Assembly (NCBI GenBank): GCA_001464965.1
Contig: LNEJ01000026.1
Coordinates: forward strand, 1 to 64,000
Source of the DNA: Gammaproteobacteria bacterium Ga0074134
GTDB taxonomy: Bacteria > Pseudomonadota > Gammaproteobacteria > Ga0077554 > Ga007554
Direction of reading: 5' to 3'
Length of the DNA: 64,000 nt
In this document: positions 43,863 through 55,076 of the stretch, piece by piece
Layout of the letters: every line of letters starts with the position of its first letter
Numbering within the stretch: the stretch's first letter is position 1
Notes under the pieces: model-generated
Databases searched by the model: none
The model's input: only the letters and a program-made list of their open reading frames with translations
Told to the model about the DNA's origin: nothing
Made by a program: the position numbers and the translations under genes

Positions 43863-44171
43863 CTAGATTTTCAAGCGCTCAACCACACGGCCATGACGCA
43901 GATGCTCTTCGATAATCTCGTCGATGTCGGCCTGATCCACGTAGGTGTACCACACGCCTTCCGGGTAGACGACCATCACCGGCCCCTCGGAGCAGCGGTC
44001 CAGACAACCGGCGTTGTTGATGCGCACCGCGCCCTTGCCATTAAGGCCCAGCTCCTTGACGCGCGCCTTGGCATGATCGCGCATGGCCTGAGCATCGAAA
44101 TCCTGGCAGCAGGCACTGCCGTCTTCGCGTTTGTTGGTGCAGAAAAAGACATGGTGACGGTAATATGACAT
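43863..44171 (-). CDS. Thioredoxin-like [2Fe-2S] ferredoxin
   Basis: 102 residues from ATG 44171 (MSYYRHHVFFCTNKR). Cysteine pattern: CTNKREDGSACC near the N-terminus and NNAGCLDRCSEGPVM in the middle, as in thioredoxin-fold 2Fe-2S ferredoxins related to NuoE and to the Shethna-like ferredoxins. The V-W-Y segment after it (YPEGVWYTYV) is typical. One base separates it from the ATPase gene. Electron partner unknown. Confidence 0.9.
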   Translation of the reverse strand: MSYYRHHVFFCTNKREDGSACCQDFDAQAMRDHAKARVKELGLNGKGAVRINNAGCLDRCSEGPVMVVYPEGVWYTYVDQADIDEIIEEHLRHGRVVERLKI

Positions 44172-44240
44172 GGCCTTGTGTTTCACGTTGTATGTGGTTT
44201 ACCCACGGATGTTGCTGATAAGCCCTTTTTCAGAGGCGCT

Positions 44241-45026
44241 CTATAGAAATTCAAATTCAAAACTGATCGCGTTTTGACCGGGATCGACGAGTTCCAGCAC
44301 CACTTCAACAGGCTTTTGCGGCGCCATACCCTCTTTGAGATTTATGGTTTTTGCTAGATATTCGGCCGGCTGAAAACGGCGCACCGCCACAATCTGACCG
44401 GCAACATTGGAGAGGCTCAATTGCAGCACCGGATAAGGCTGCGGAAAGGGGGCATTGTTGATCAGCGCCGCCTTCACCAGGAGCGCATTCGCCACGTCCG
44501 GATGGCTGCGCAGCTCGCGGTTCACCAGGCTGATGCGCTTGACATCGCGCATCAGGGGGATTTCGCAACCCATCACCCCGCACATCGCCTCCAGACTTGG
44601 CCGTAGCTCGGGATACCGGGCGAGATCGTCGCGGGTGAAATAGGCATACTGCGCCACCAGCAGAATGATCAGGAACAGATTTACCGCCGTCCAGGCCAGC
44701 GTGCCTGCCCAGCCGTGCCGGACGGCCTCCGGCTTCACGGCATGCTCATACATGTTAATGGTTGGCGCGTTGACGATATCAAAAGCCTCTTCGGCGGGCA
44801 ACGGAACGCTTGCCCTGCTTACTATTGGCTCAGCTGGAATTGTGCCACCAACAGGGGTAAGCGGTATTCCGGTCACGGACACGAACCCCTCCGCCTGATC
44901 AGCGAGGCTGCCCAGCGCATCGAATGCACCGCGACACTGCCCGCACCGCACCCACCCTTGCGCGGCGGAAAGTTGGGGAGCGGTTACCCTGAAGATGGTG
45001 CTACAGTGGGGGCAGCGTGCGTACAT
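44241..45026 (-). CDS. Zinc-ribbon / DUF3426 membrane protein
   Basis: 261 residues. An N-terminal MJ0042-type zinc ribbon (CPHCSTIFRV ... CGQCRGAFDAL), a linker, one transmembrane helix (about 104-123), and a periplasmic DUF3426 domain with LRPSLEAMCGVMGCEIPLMRD in parts. Found next to prmA in many gamma- and betaproteobacteria; function unknown. 20 bp after prmA. Confidence 0.88.
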   Translation of the reverse strand: MYARCPHCSTIFRVTAPQLSAAQGWVRCGQCRGAFDALGSLADQAEGFVSVTGIPLTPVGGTIPAEPIVSRASVPLPAEEAFDIVNAPTINMYEHAVKPEAVRHGWAGTLAWTAVNLFLIILLVAQYAYFTRDDLARYPELRPSLEAMCGVMGCEIPLMRDVKRISLVNRELRSHPDVANALLVKAALINNAPFPQPYPVLQLSLSNVAGQIVAVRRFQPAEYLAKTINLKEGMAPQKPVEVVLELVDPGQNAISFEFEFL

Positions 45027-45046
45027 GGCGGCGGCATCCTTTCATC

Positions 45047-45946
45047 CTAAGTCCGCCGGATTCTTATACCCGACAGCCGTACCCACTCTTCCCGCTCAAC
45101 CCTCGGGGCCATCTCAAACCAGGGCTGGTAATGCCCAGCCACGTCATCCGACTGGCTATCGAGGATGCCAGACAAAACAATGCTCCCGCCAGGTCGCACC
45201 AGCTCTGCGAAGAGAGGTGCAAGGTCAATCAGGGGTTTGGCCAGGATGTTGGCGATGAGTAGGTCAACCGGCTCTCCGGGCAAGTTCGCGACCAAATCCT
45301 TGGGGAGCACCGTCGTGATGGCTGCGCCAACTGCATTCTTTTCGGCATTGAGCGTGGTGGCCAGCAGCGCCTGGGGATCATAATCGACCGCCCACACCCG
45401 GCGCGCCCCAAGCTTTGCAGCAGCAACAGCGAGGATGCCCGAGCCGCACCCGTAGTCGATAACATCCTGGCCCGCAATATCGTGCTGATCCAGCCATTCC
45501 AGACACAGCGCGGTAGTAGGATGCGTGCCGGTACCAAATGCCAGCCCCGGATCGAGCAGCACGTTCACTGCGCCGGGTTCGGGTGGCGAACGCCAGCTTG
45601 GACAGATCCACAACCGCTCACCAAACCGCATCGGGTGAAAATTATCCATCCATTCGCGTTCCCAGTCCTTGTCTTCCAGGGGGGAGACGCGGTGTGCGGG
45701 CGGCTCGTCCTGGCCCAGCGCGGTGCGCAAGAACTCAAGCACGGCATCAAGATCGACATCCGCCTCGAACAGGCCGGTCACGCTGGTTTGCGTCCATAAC
45801 GGCGTGACTCCCGGCGGCGGTTCGTAGAGCGGTTGATCCGCGCCATCCTGCAGGGTTACCGCGCTGGCGCCTGCTTCGCTCAGCAGATCAGCGAGGTGCT
45901 GGGCGGTGCCGGGGGTGGCATTGAGCCTAAGTTGCAGCCAGGGCAT
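45047..45946 (-). CDS. prmA: Ribosomal protein L11 methyltransferase PrmA
   Basis: 299 residues from ATG 45946 (MPWLQLRLNATPG); the longer frame runs antisense to the accC end and is not family sequence. SAM-binding motif I is VIDYGCGSGILAVAAAKLGA; LLDPGLAFGTGTHPTT and IANILAKPLIDLAP are also characteristic. Methylates L11 on lysines and the N-terminus. 58 bp after accC. Confidence 0.96.
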   Translation of the reverse strand: MPWLQLRLNATPGTAQHLADLLSEAGASAVTLQDGADQPLYEPPPGVTPLWTQTSVTGLFEADVDLDAVLEFLRTALGQDEPPAHRVSPLEDKDWEREWMDNFHPMRFGERLWICPSWRSPPEPGAVNVLLDPGLAFGTGTHPTTALCLEWLDQHDIAGQDVIDYGCGSGILAVAAAKLGARRVWAVDYDPQALLATTLNAEKNAVGAAITTVLPKDLVANLPGEPVDLLIANILAKPLIDLAPLFAELVRPGGSIVLSGILDSQSDDVAGHYQPWFEMAPRVEREEWVRLSGIRIRRT

Positions 45947-46004
45947 GTCAAAAACAGCGGCAAGACGCGAAGGAAAAGAGATTTGCACCTGCTTGTATCT
46001 GCAT

Positions 46005-47345
46005 TTACAGCCCCAGCTTCTTTTCCAGGTAATGGATATTCGTACCGCCTGCAATAAAGGCCGCATCCTTGAGGATGTCGCGGTGTAGCGGGATGTTGGT
46101 GTTAATGCCTTCCACAATGATCTCGCTGAGCGCGGTGCGCATGCGCGCCAGGGCGGATTCGCGGGTATCGCCATGCGCGATCAGCTTGCCGATCATCGAA
46201 TCATAGTTGGGCGGCACCTTGTAGCCGGAATAGATGTGCGAATCGACACGCACGCCAGGGCCACCCGGGGCATGGTAGCGGGTGATCATGCCTGGCGATG
46301 GCATGAAGGTGGCCGGGTCTTCGGCATTGATGCGGCACTCTATGGCGTGGCCGCGCAAGATGATGTCTTTTTGCTGAGAAGACAACGGCTCACCAGAAGC
46401 GATGCGCAACTGTTCCTTGACGATATCCACGCCAGTGACCATTTCCGTGATCGGGTGCTCCACCTGGACGCGAGTATTCATCTCGATGAAGTAAAAGCGT
46501 TCATCTTCATACAGAAACTCGAACGTACCCGCGCCGCGATAACCGATTTTCTTGCAGGCCTTGACACAGATCTCGCCCATGTTCTTGCGCAGCTTTTCGG
46601 AAAGGCCGGGCGCCGGCGACTCTTCGATCACCTTCTGATGGCGGCGTTGCGTGGAGCAATCGCGCTCACCAAGATGAATCACGTTACCATGCTGGTCAGC
46701 CAGCACCTGAAACTCGATATGGCGCGGGTTTTCCAGGAATTTCTCCATGTACACAGTGGCATTGCCGAAAGCGTTGGCGGCCTCGGTTCGCGTCAGGGAG
46801 ATGGCCTGCAACAGCGCGGCCTCGCTATGCACCACGCGCATCCCGCGCCCGCCGCCGCCGCCTGCGGCCTTGATGATGACGGGATAACCGATGTCACGCG
46901 CCATCGCGCGGATCTCCTGCTCATCATCTTCCAGCGGCCCTCCTGAGCCTGGCACGCACGGCACACCGGATTTCTTCATGGCGGTGATAGCGGAGATCTT
47001 GTCGCCCATCAGGCGTATCGTCTCGGGCCGCGGCCCGATGAAGATAAAACCGCTCTGTTCCACGCGTTCGGCAAAGTCGGCGTTTTCGGAGAGAAAACCA
47101 TAACCGGGGTGAATGGCCACCGCATCAGTGACCTCTGCGGCACTGATCAGCGCAGGAATGTTCAGGTAGCTCTGGGCGGCGGGTGCCGGACCTATGCACA
47201 CCGATTCGTCGGCCAGCAGCACATGCTTCAGGTCACGATCCGCCGAGGAATGCACCGCCACGGTTTTAATGCCCAGTTCACGGCACGCGCGCAAAATGCG
47301 CAAGGCGATTTCACCGCGATTGGCAATAACGATTTTTTCAAGCAT
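46005..47345 (-). CDS. accC: Acetyl-CoA carboxylase biotin carboxylase AccC
   Basis: 446 residues. ATP-grasp enzyme that carboxylates biotin on AccB. Visible segments are [36 protein letters not shown], the glycine-rich lid [32 protein letters not shown] and [18 protein letters not shown]. Full length. Forms the accBC operon with accB 57 bp upstream. Confidence 0.98.
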   Translation of the reverse strand: MLEKIVIANRGEIALRILRACRELGIKTVAVHSSADRDLKHVLLADESVCIGPAPAAQSYLNIPALISAAEVTDAVAIHPGYGFLSENADFAERVEQSGFIFIGPRPETIRLMGDKISAITAMKKSGVPCVPGSGGPLEDDEQEIRAMARDIGYPVIIKAAGGGGGRGMRVVHSEAALLQAISLTRTEAANAFGNATVYMEKFLENPRHIEFQVLADQHGNVIHLGERDCSTQRRHQKVIEESPAPGLSEKLRKNMGEICVKACKKIGYRGAGTFEFLYEDERFYFIEMNTRVQVEHPITEMVTGVDIVKEQLRIASGEPLSSQQKDIILRGHAIECRINAEDPATFMPSPGMITRYHAPGGPGVRVDSHIYSGYKVPPNYDSMIGKLIAHGDTRESALARMRTALSEIIVEGINTNIPLHRDILKDAAFIAGGTNIHYLEKKLGL

Positions 47346-47402
47346 TCATCAGGCTCACTATAGGATGAAGGGAGTCAGATTAGGCAGGCTTTAAACCTGC
47401 CC

Positions 47403-47855
47403 CTACTCAATGACAAACAGCGGTTCGCCATATTCGACAGGTTCGCCATTTTCCACCAGGATGGCGGTCACCACGCCGGCCTGATCTGACTCGATCTGGT
47501 TGAGCATCTTCATCGCCTCGATGATGCACAAGGTATCGCCAACATTGACACGTTGACCCACCTCAACGAAGGCTTTGCTGCCGGGAGAAGGGGAACGGTA
47601 GAAGGTACCCACCATGGGTGACGTTACGGCATGGCCTGGGGCAACTGCGGCGACCTCTGGCGCTGGGACAACGGACGGAGCCGTGGCCGACATAGCAGTC
47701 ACGGCAGGGGCAGCGTGGGCCTGCATCATCACAGGCACAGGCGACTGGCCGTAACGGCTGATGCGCACCGACTCCTCCCCCTCCCGGATCTCAAGCTCCG
47801 CAATGCCGGACTCTTCAAGCAATTCAATTAATTTTTTGACTTTGCGTATATCCAT
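47403..47855 (-). CDS. accB: Biotin carboxyl carrier protein AccB
   Basis: 150 residues: N-terminal helical part ([18 protein letters not shown]), an Ala/Pro-rich linker (about 45-78) and the C-terminal biotinyl domain with VEAMKM-type motif [15 protein letters not shown]; the lysine is the biotin site. Lies 14 bp after aroQ. Confidence 0.97.
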   Translation of the reverse strand: MDIRKVKKLIELLEESGIAELEIREGEESVRISRYGQSPVPVMMQAHAAPAVTAMSATAPSVVPAPEVAAVAPGHAVTSPMVGTFYRSPSPGSKAFVEVGQRVNVGDTLCIIEAMKMLNQIESDQAGVVTAILVENGEPVEYGEPLFVIE

Positions 47856-47869
47856 AATGTACCCAAAAT

Positions 47870-48319
47870 TTAATGTGTATGTGTGTCAAGGCGCGCCAAG
47901 GCAGCCTGCAACGCCAGCTCATAACTTTGCGGCCCAAAACCGCAGATCACCCCGGCAGCAAGATCTGAGAAGTAGGATTGGTGGCGAAACGCTTCCCGCG
48001 CGTGCACATTGGACAAATGCACCTCAACAAACGGGATACGCACCGCGCTCAGCGCGTCGCGCAGCGCAACGCTGGTATGCGTGAAAGCAGCGGGGTTGAT
48101 GATGATGAACGCCACGGATTCCTGAAGAGCAGAGTGTATACGCTCCACCAGCGCGTGTTCAGCGTTACTCTGAAAACAGACCAGCGTGTGCCCTGCCGCC
48201 TGGGCAAGCTCTTGCAGACGCGCGTTGATCGCGCCCAGCGTTACCCGCCCATAATGCTCAGGCTCGCGAGCACCCAACAGATTGAGGTTCGGTCCGTGCA
48301 GGACCAGTATCACCGCCAT
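47870..48319 (-). CDS. aroQ: Type II 3-dehydroquinate dehydratase AroQ
   Basis: 149 residues from ATG 48319, preceded by GGAGGGGGCG. Third step of the shikimate pathway. Motifs are [19 protein letters not shown] (catalytic Tyr), [32 protein letters not shown] and [16 protein letters not shown] (catalytic His). Precedes accB as in most gammaproteobacteria. Aromatic products from here feed the trp operon at 17-21 kb. Confidence 0.96.
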   Translation of the reverse strand: MAVILVLHGPNLNLLGAREPEHYGRVTLGAINARLQELAQAAGHTLVCFQSNAEHALVERIHSALQESVAFIIINPAAFTHTSVALRDALSAVRIPFVEVHLSNVHAREAFRHQSYFSDLAAGVICGFGPQSYELALQAALARLDTHTH

Positions 48320-48576
48320 CTTCGCCCCCTCCAGACTCACCAAGCAACATACGCTTCATGTTTGCGTAGTTTTTTAAGGCGCTTCCATGTGCCGAGGAAC
48401 CTCTGACACATCAGCGGTTCCTTTAAGTTTTATTATCAAAACCCGACGGAGTGAATTGTGCATGGCGGTGAGCGTTTTGTCCAGATCAAATAAAATGTAC
48501 CCGTAAAGGGGGCTCAATGACCGGTATTTCGACGCAGATCGGCACCAGATTTTCCTGGCAACGGGTTTTAACTGCG

Positions 48577-49158
48577 TCATAGCAACGGCTTGATGGTCTC
48601 CTCGACAAGCTGGCGGGACATCTCCCCGATCTGGCCATAAATGACTCGGCCCTTGCGGTCGATGACAACAGTATAGGGCAACGCCCCCATCGTGTTTCCG
48701 TAGCGTTCAGCGATGATCATTGCGTCATCCTCTCCCACCAGCACGGGGTAGTTGATTTTCATTTTTGACGTTTTCATGAACCCCTGAATCGTCTCAACGT
48801 CGTCAAATGCAACACCTACAAACTGCAGGCCCTGCGGCCCATACTTCTTCTGCAACTCGATAAATGCGGGCATTTCGCGGCGGCACGGTCCACACCATGT
48901 GGCCCAGAAGTTGACCACCAGCACCTTGCCGTCCCATGCACTGATATTGCGCGATATGCCCTCCATGTCCGGCAGCGCAAACACCGGGCGCATCGGACCC
49001 GCCTCCTGCGTAGACACAGGGGCAGGCATAGGCGCAGCACGCTTTTCCGCTGCATTGGCAGGCGCCACTTCCTGCAGCCCGGCGAAAAAGTATCTGCTAC
49101 CCCAGGCACCGAGGCCAAAAAACAGCAGCGCGGCCAGTATCAATCCGATTTTTTTCAT
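48577..49158 (-). CDS. TlpA-type membrane-anchored thioredoxin
   Basis: 193 residues: an uncleaved N-terminal helix (about 4-22), Ala/Pro-rich linker and a periplasmic thioredoxin domain with WCGPC (Cys89/Cys92) in VVNFWATWCGPCRREMP and the cis-proline in GALPYTVVIDRKG. Probably reduces cytochrome c or Cu-site thiols, with electrons from DsbD, whose stop codon its ATG overlaps. The 257 bp after it, before aroQ, hold only a weak hairpin near 48394-48421. Confidence 0.9.
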   Translation of the reverse strand: MKKIGLILAALLFFGLGAWGSRYFFAGLQEVAPANAAEKRAAPMPAPVSTQEAGPMRPVFALPDMEGISRNISAWDGKVLVVNFWATWCGPCRREMPAFIELQKKYGPQGLQFVGVAFDDVETIQGFMKTSKMKINYPVLVGEDDAMIIAERYGNTMGALPYTVVIDRKGRVIYGQIGEMSRQLVEETIKPLL

Positions 49159-51047
49159 GATTCACGCACCCCCTGCTTCCTTCCAAGCGTCGCAGCTATG
49201 TGCGCCTGAAAAGTCCCGGCCTTCAAAAAACCCACTACGCGGCGGTCACGCTGCTCTGTGCCTTCGGGGCTAAAAAACATAATAGACGGCGGCCCGAAAA
49301 TGCCAAAATGCTTGAGCAGCGCCTGATCTTCGGCATCATTGGCGGTGACATCGGCCTGCAATAACACCACACCGGCCAGCGCCTGCCGGACGCCCGGATC
49401 AGAGAAGGTGTATTTCTCCATTTCCTTGCAGGAGACACACCAGTCCGCATAAAAATCGAGCATGATGGGTTTGCCGGAGGCACGCGCCATATCAATTTCC
49501 CGATTCAGTCCGGCCAGCCCTTTGATGGGTTTGAATGGCATCGGAGGGACTTCGGCGGCGGACAGCCCTCCAGAGCCGAATTGCACGCCGCGCAACGGCT
49601 GGAATATATCCTTGCCGCCACCGGCCGCACCCAGCATGATCAGGCCGCCATAGATCAGCAACACCAGCCCCACACCCTTCCACAGCTTGCTCCAGCCGCT
49701 GGCTTCCGGGGATTGCCGCTCCAGCGCGCCCATGTACACCGCCGAAATGATGAGCAGCACAGCCCACAGCACCATGGAAATCTGCGGCGGCAGGATGCGC
49801 TCCAGCATCCACACCGCCACCGCCAGCAGCAGTACGCCAAATACCGCCTTGATAGCGTTCATCCAGTCCCCGGCCTTGGGCAACAACTTGCCTGCGGAGG
49901 CGCCGATAACCAGCAGCGGCCCGCCCATGCCGAGACTCAAGGCAAACAAGGCAGACCCGCCAAGCACGGCATCACCGCTTTGGCCGATGTAAATCAGGGC
50001 GCCCGCCAGCGGCGCCGCAATGCAGGGGCCGACAATCAGCGCGGATAAAAGCCCCATTACAGCGACGCCCGCATGGCTACCGCCGCGCTGCCTGTTGCTC
50101 ATCTCGGTCAACTTGCCTTGCCAACGGCTAGGGAGTTGCAAATCATAGAAACCGAACATGGACAGGGCCAGCAGCACAAACACGGCAGCAAAGCCGCCGA
50201 GTATCCAGGGGTTCTGAAACACCGCCTGGAGATTCCCGCCGAACAATCCGGTCACTACCCCCACGACAGTGTAGGTCGCCGCCATGGCAAGCACGTAAGA
50301 CAACGACAAAGTGAAGGCCCGGCGCGAAGTTAGCGCGCTGCCCTGCCCCACGATGATGCTGGACAAAATAGGGATCATGGGGAACATGCAAGGGGTAAAG
50401 GCCAGCAGCAGGCCAATACCGAAGAAACTGAGCAGGGTGAGCGCCGTGTTGCCGCTCGCAAGGGACTGGGCATAGCGGTCTTGCTCCGGCACATCGCCAT
50501 CGGCTATGGCGGGTGCAGCAGGTACAAACGGCGCGCTACCGCCCGGCAGCGTTAATGCAACAACCTTGGTGATCGGCGGGTAACAAAAGCCGGCGTCGGC
50601 GCAGCCCTGATAATGCAGCTCCAGATTGATGCCGGTGGGTGAGGTGGAAGTGCGCGTTACAGGAAGGGTGATGGTCAGCGGCTTGTGGTAGACCTCAACC
50701 TGGCCGAAGTTGGGGTCGGCCTTGAATTCGCCCGGCGGGGCGGTAAAAGTGCCGAGGCTGACGCCCGCGCCATCTTTCAGGGCAAACGCGAATTTGCTTT
50801 TGTAGAGATAATAGCCCTCGGCAACATCCCATCGCGCGCTCACGGTGCTAGCATTGACCGCATTCACCGACAGGACAAAGGCTCGATCCGCCTCCAGAAA
50901 CTTTTCATCCGGCTTTTTTACGCCCAGACGCTCGCCGAGAGAGGAAATCGCTCCGAAAAACCCCTGGGATGAGGCGTCCGCAACCACCGTCAGCGGCATC
51001 GCCACACTGGCGGCAAATAACCACAGCACCATCAAAAACCGCTTCAC
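49155..51047 (-). CDS. dsbD: Thiol:disulfide interchange protein DsbD
   Basis: 630 residues with the three DsbD parts: periplasmic immunoglobulin-like N-domain with the CADAGFCYPP pair, eight-helix core with FTPCMFPMIPIL and VGPCIAAPLAG cysteines, and C-terminal thioredoxin domain with DFYADWCVSCKEMEKYTF. Transfers electrons from cytosolic thioredoxin to periplasmic partners. Overlaps the TlpA gene by 4 bp and follows cutA by 5 bp; the cutA-dsbD-tlpA cluster is common. Confidence 0.96.
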   Translation of the reverse strand: MKRFLMVLWLFAASVAMPLTVVADASSQGFFGAISSLGERLGVKKPDEKFLEADRAFVLSVNAVNASTVSARWDVAEGYYLYKSKFAFALKDGAGVSLGTFTAPPGEFKADPNFGQVEVYHKPLTITLPVTRTSTSPTGINLELHYQGCADAGFCYPPITKVVALTLPGGSAPFVPAAPAIADGDVPEQDRYAQSLASGNTALTLLSFFGIGLLLAFTPCMFPMIPILSSIIVGQGSALTSRRAFTLSLSYVLAMAATYTVVGVVTGLFGGNLQAVFQNPWILGGFAAVFVLLALSMFGFYDLQLPSRWQGKLTEMSNRQRGGSHAGVAVMGLLSALIVGPCIAAPLAGALIYIGQSGDAVLGGSALFALSLGMGGPLLVIGASAGKLLPKAGDWMNAIKAVFGVLLLAVAVWMLERILPPQISMVLWAVLLIISAVYMGALERQSPEASGWSKLWKGVGLVLLIYGGLIMLGAAGGGKDIFQPLRGVQFGSGGLSAAEVPPMPFKPIKGLAGLNREIDMARASGKPIMLDFYADWCVSCKEMEKYTFSDPGVRQALAGVVLLQADVTANDAEDQALLKHFGIFGPPSIMFFSPEGTEQRDRRVVGFLKAGTFQAHIAATLGRKQGVRES

Positions 51048-51052
51048 GCTTT

Positions 51053-51376
51053 CTATATCTCTTCTGAAGAATCAATCCAGGCAAGGTAGGCTGCCAGCCC
51101 CGTGTCAATGGAGACAGCGATAATCTCTGGAAGTTCATAGGGGTGAATCGCCAGAATAGCCCCCTCAATCTCGGCATAATCCTCGGCCAGCGACTTGATG
51201 AGCAGTAAATGCTCCTCCCCGGCTTGGCGCTCCCCTTTCCAGTAGTAGATCGAGCGCATGGCAGGCAGGATATTAACACAGGCGGCCAGCCCCTGATCCA
51301 CCAGAGCACTGGCCACGGTGTCGGCTACCTGAGGGTCCGGGCAGGTGGTGAGAACGATGTGATATTTGCTATTCAT
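51053..51376 (-). CDS. cutA: Divalent-cation tolerance protein CutA
   Basis: 107 residues from ATG 51376 (MNSKYHIVLTTCPD). Trimeric ferredoxin-like fold; characteristic ASALVDQGLAACVNILPAMRSIYYWKGE and IKSLAEDYAEIEGAILAIHPYELPEIIAV (in parts). Genetic links to copper and to dsbD are known; the biochemical role is unsettled. First gene of the cutA-dsbD-tlpA operon. Confidence 0.95.
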   Translation of the reverse strand: MNSKYHIVLTTCPDPQVADTVASALVDQGLAACVNILPAMRSIYYWKGERQAGEEHLLLIKSLAEDYAEIEGAILAIHPYELPEIIAVSIDTGLAAYLAWIDSSEEI

Positions 51377-51437
51377 GCTAGAAAGATACCGCATCCGCGT
51401 CGCCCGAGCAAAAACAATGAATCTTTTACGAAACCAC

Positions 51438-51465
51438 TTGACGCGGGGATTTTGGCGGATATCAT
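51438..51465 (+). promoter_or_regulatory. groESL promoter
   Basis: TTGACG (51438-51443) is followed after 16 bp by TATCAT (51460-51465), five of six matches to the -10 consensus. The element overlaps the start of the CIRCE region, as expected for HrcA control. Confidence 0.65.
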
Positions 51466-51467
51466 TA

Positions 51468-51494
51468 TTAGCACTCGTCGAGGGTGAGTGCTAA
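51468..51494 (+). promoter_or_regulatory. CIRCE operator (HrcA-binding site)
   Basis: Exact CIRCE: TTAGCACTC, nine bases, GAGTGCTAA. Binding of HrcA here represses groESL until heat shock titrates GroEL. It begins three bases after the -10 box, so it lies on the transcription start. The groES ribosome site and ATG follow 70 bp later. Confidence 0.97.
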
Positions 51495-51563
51495 TGGCGC
51501 TGGCCGCGATGTTGAAACCGCAGCACATACGTGTTAAGTCTTTAATTATTAGGGAGATTACAT

Positions 51564-51854
51564 ATGAAAATCCGTCCTTTGCATGATCGCGTCATTATCC
51601 GCCGCATGGAGGAAGAGCGTAAATCCGCCGGTGGCATCGTGATTCCCGATACTGCAGCTGAGAAACCCGTGCGCGGCGAAGTCATCGCCGTGGGCAAGGG
51701 CAAGATCCTTGAAAATGGCGAAGTGCGCACACTGGCCGTCAAGCCAGGCGACCGGGTGCTGTTTGGCAAATATTCCGGCACCGAGATCAAGGTCGATGGC
51801 GAAGACCTTCTGGTGATGCGCGAAGAAGACATCGTCGGCGTCATCGAAGAATAA
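51564..51854 (+). CDS. groES: Co-chaperonin GroES
   Basis: 96 residues; heptameric lid of the GroEL cage. [18 protein letters not shown], the mobile loop [18 protein letters not shown] and [20 protein letters not shown] (in part) are canonical. AGGGAG precedes the ATG. Confidence 0.98.
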   Translation: MKIRPLHDRVIIRRMEEERKSAGGIVIPDTAAEKPVRGEVIAVGKGKILENGEVRTLAVKPGDRVLFGKYSGTEIKVDGEDLLVMREEDIVGVIEE

Positions 51855-51905
51855 ATCAGTTTGTACGATCCTTTCATTATTTGATCAACGAATTCAGAGG
51901 AATAA

Positions 51906-53555
<1,650 letters not shown>

Positions 53556-53599
53556 GCCCCGGTCCGCAGAAGCGGGAGCAACCCCGTCCTGCAAACCTG

Positions 53600-53632
<33 letters not shown>

Positions 53633-53688
53633 TGTAGTATGATTTTCGTCATTCCGTTAAGGCACAACCTCCATAGGAGGAAGCAACC

Positions 53689-54723
53689 GTGAAGCACAGC
53701 AACACTATTATCAGGCAACATATTGGGGCCATTGTCGCGGCCCTGTTGGGCGTATCCAGCATCTTTTATTCTCCCATAGGCGGGACTGGGGAAGCGGATC
53801 CTTATCTGCGTCCGAAGATCGTGCCCGCCCCGGCAGATAACCAGCTGACCCCCGACCGCGCCGAGCTCGGCAAAATACTGTTTTTCGATCCTCGGCTTTC
53901 GGGCTCCAACTGGATAAGCTGCGCCACATGTCACAACCCGGCGCTCGGCTGGTCGGATGGATTGCCCACGGCTATCGGCGACGGCATGAAGACACTCCAC
54001 AGAGCAACTCCCACGATTTTGAACACGGCCTATAACAAGATCCAGATGTGGGACGGACGCGCACCGAACCTGGAAGAACAAGCGACAAGCCCTATCGTAT
54101 CGCCAAGTGAAATGAATCAGGATCTCGATGCGTTGATTAAGGAGCTATCCGCCATTCCCGGCTACAAGGCGTTGTTTGAAAAGAGCTATCCCGGTGAAGG
54201 CATCAGCAAGCAAACCATCTCCAAGGCCATCGCCAGCTTCGAAAGAACAGTGGTGTCGACGGAATCCCCTTTTGACAAGTGGCGCAAGGGGAACAAGAAG
54301 GCGGTGAGCGAATCAGTAAAACGCGGGTTTGTTCTATTCGAAGGCAAGGCCAATTGTGCCGCTTGTCATCAAGGGTTTAATTTTGTTGATGACGGTTTCC
54401 ATAATATTGGCCTGAAGAAGCTCGGCGATGTCGAAGACGAAGGAAGATTCGCACACAAGAAAGTTAAAGTTCTGAAAGGCGCATTCAAGACCCCCACACT
54501 GCGCGACATTGCCCGCACCGCGCCCTATATGCACAATGGCGTGTACAAGACATTGGAAGAAGTCGTGGATCATTACAACCGCGGTGGAGAAAATCAGGAA
54601 AACCCCGACCCCAACCTGAAGCCGCTTAATTTAACGGATCAGGAAAAAGCGGATCTGGTGACCTTCCTGAAAAGCCTCACTGGAAAGCACATGACCATTA
54701 ACATCCCCCAGCTGCCGAATTAA
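53689..54723 (+). CDS. Di-haem cytochrome c peroxidase / MauG-family protein
   Basis: 344 residues, predicted periplasmic, with an N-terminal hydrophobic signal (about 11-28). Two haem motifs: CATCH (about residue 81) in WISCATCHNPALGWSDG and CAACH (about 224) in KANCAACHQGFNFVDDG. Other family marks are LGKILFFDPRLSGS, HRATPTILNTAYN, MWDGRAPNLEEQA, and KTPTLRDIARTAPYMHNG near the C-terminus. Such proteins reduce peroxide or, as MauG, modify partner proteins. GTG start with AGGAGG upstream. Forms an operon with the cupredoxin gene 14 bp downstream, a possible electron donor. Confidence 0.9.
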   Translation: MKHSNTIIRQHIGAIVAALLGVSSIFYSPIGGTGEADPYLRPKIVPAPADNQLTPDRAELGKILFFDPRLSGSNWISCATCHNPALGWSDGLPTAIGDGMKTLHRATPTILNTAYNKIQMWDGRAPNLEEQATSPIVSPSEMNQDLDALIKELSAIPGYKALFEKSYPGEGISKQTISKAIASFERTVVSTESPFDKWRKGNKKAVSESVKRGFVLFEGKANCAACHQGFNFVDDGFHNIGLKKLGDVEDEGRFAHKKVKVLKGAFKTPTLRDIARTAPYMHNGVYKTLEEVVDHYNRGGENQENPDPNLKPLNLTDQEKADLVTFLKSLTGKHMTINIPQLPN

Positions 54724-54737
54724 AGGAGACTTATTAA

Positions 54738-55076
54738 ATGGTTAGATTCAATATGAAAAAAGCCATTTTTTTACTGCTCTCCGCCTGGCTGCCGGCAACA
54801 CAGGCCGCGGAGATTGAGCTAGGACAGCAAAAAAAATCCTTCGTACAAAACGGTCAGAAGATAGAACGCCTAAAAATAAAAGCGGGAGATACTATTCGCT
54901 TCAAGAATTATGATCCGTTCTTCCATAATATATTTTCACTATCAACCCTTAAAACCTTCGATCTTGGGTCCTTCCCCAAAGGAGAGTCACGCACCGTGAC
55001 CTTTGACACGAAGGGAACGGTAGACATTGAGTGCGCCATCCACCCGCAAATGCAGTTGAAACTCGAGGTTGAATAA
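54738..55076 (+). CDS. Small periplasmic cupredoxin (plastocyanin-like)
   Basis: 112 residues with a signal peptide ending near TQAAE. Type-1 copper ligands appear as His in DPFFHNIFS and the cluster C-A-I-H-P-Q-M (Cys, His, Met) in DIECAIHPQM. The short C-x2-H-x2-M loop is typical of small bacterial plastocyanin-like proteins found with MauG-type peroxidases, often labelled methylamine-utilisation protein. AAGGAG nine bases before the ATG. Its stop overlaps the next short frame (TAATG). Confidence 0.88.
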   Translation: MVRFNMKKAIFLLLSAWLPATQAAEIELGQQKKSFVQNGQKIERLKIKAGDTIRFKNYDPFFHNIFSLSTLKTFDLGSFPKGESRTVTFDTKGTVDIECAIHPQMQLKLEVE

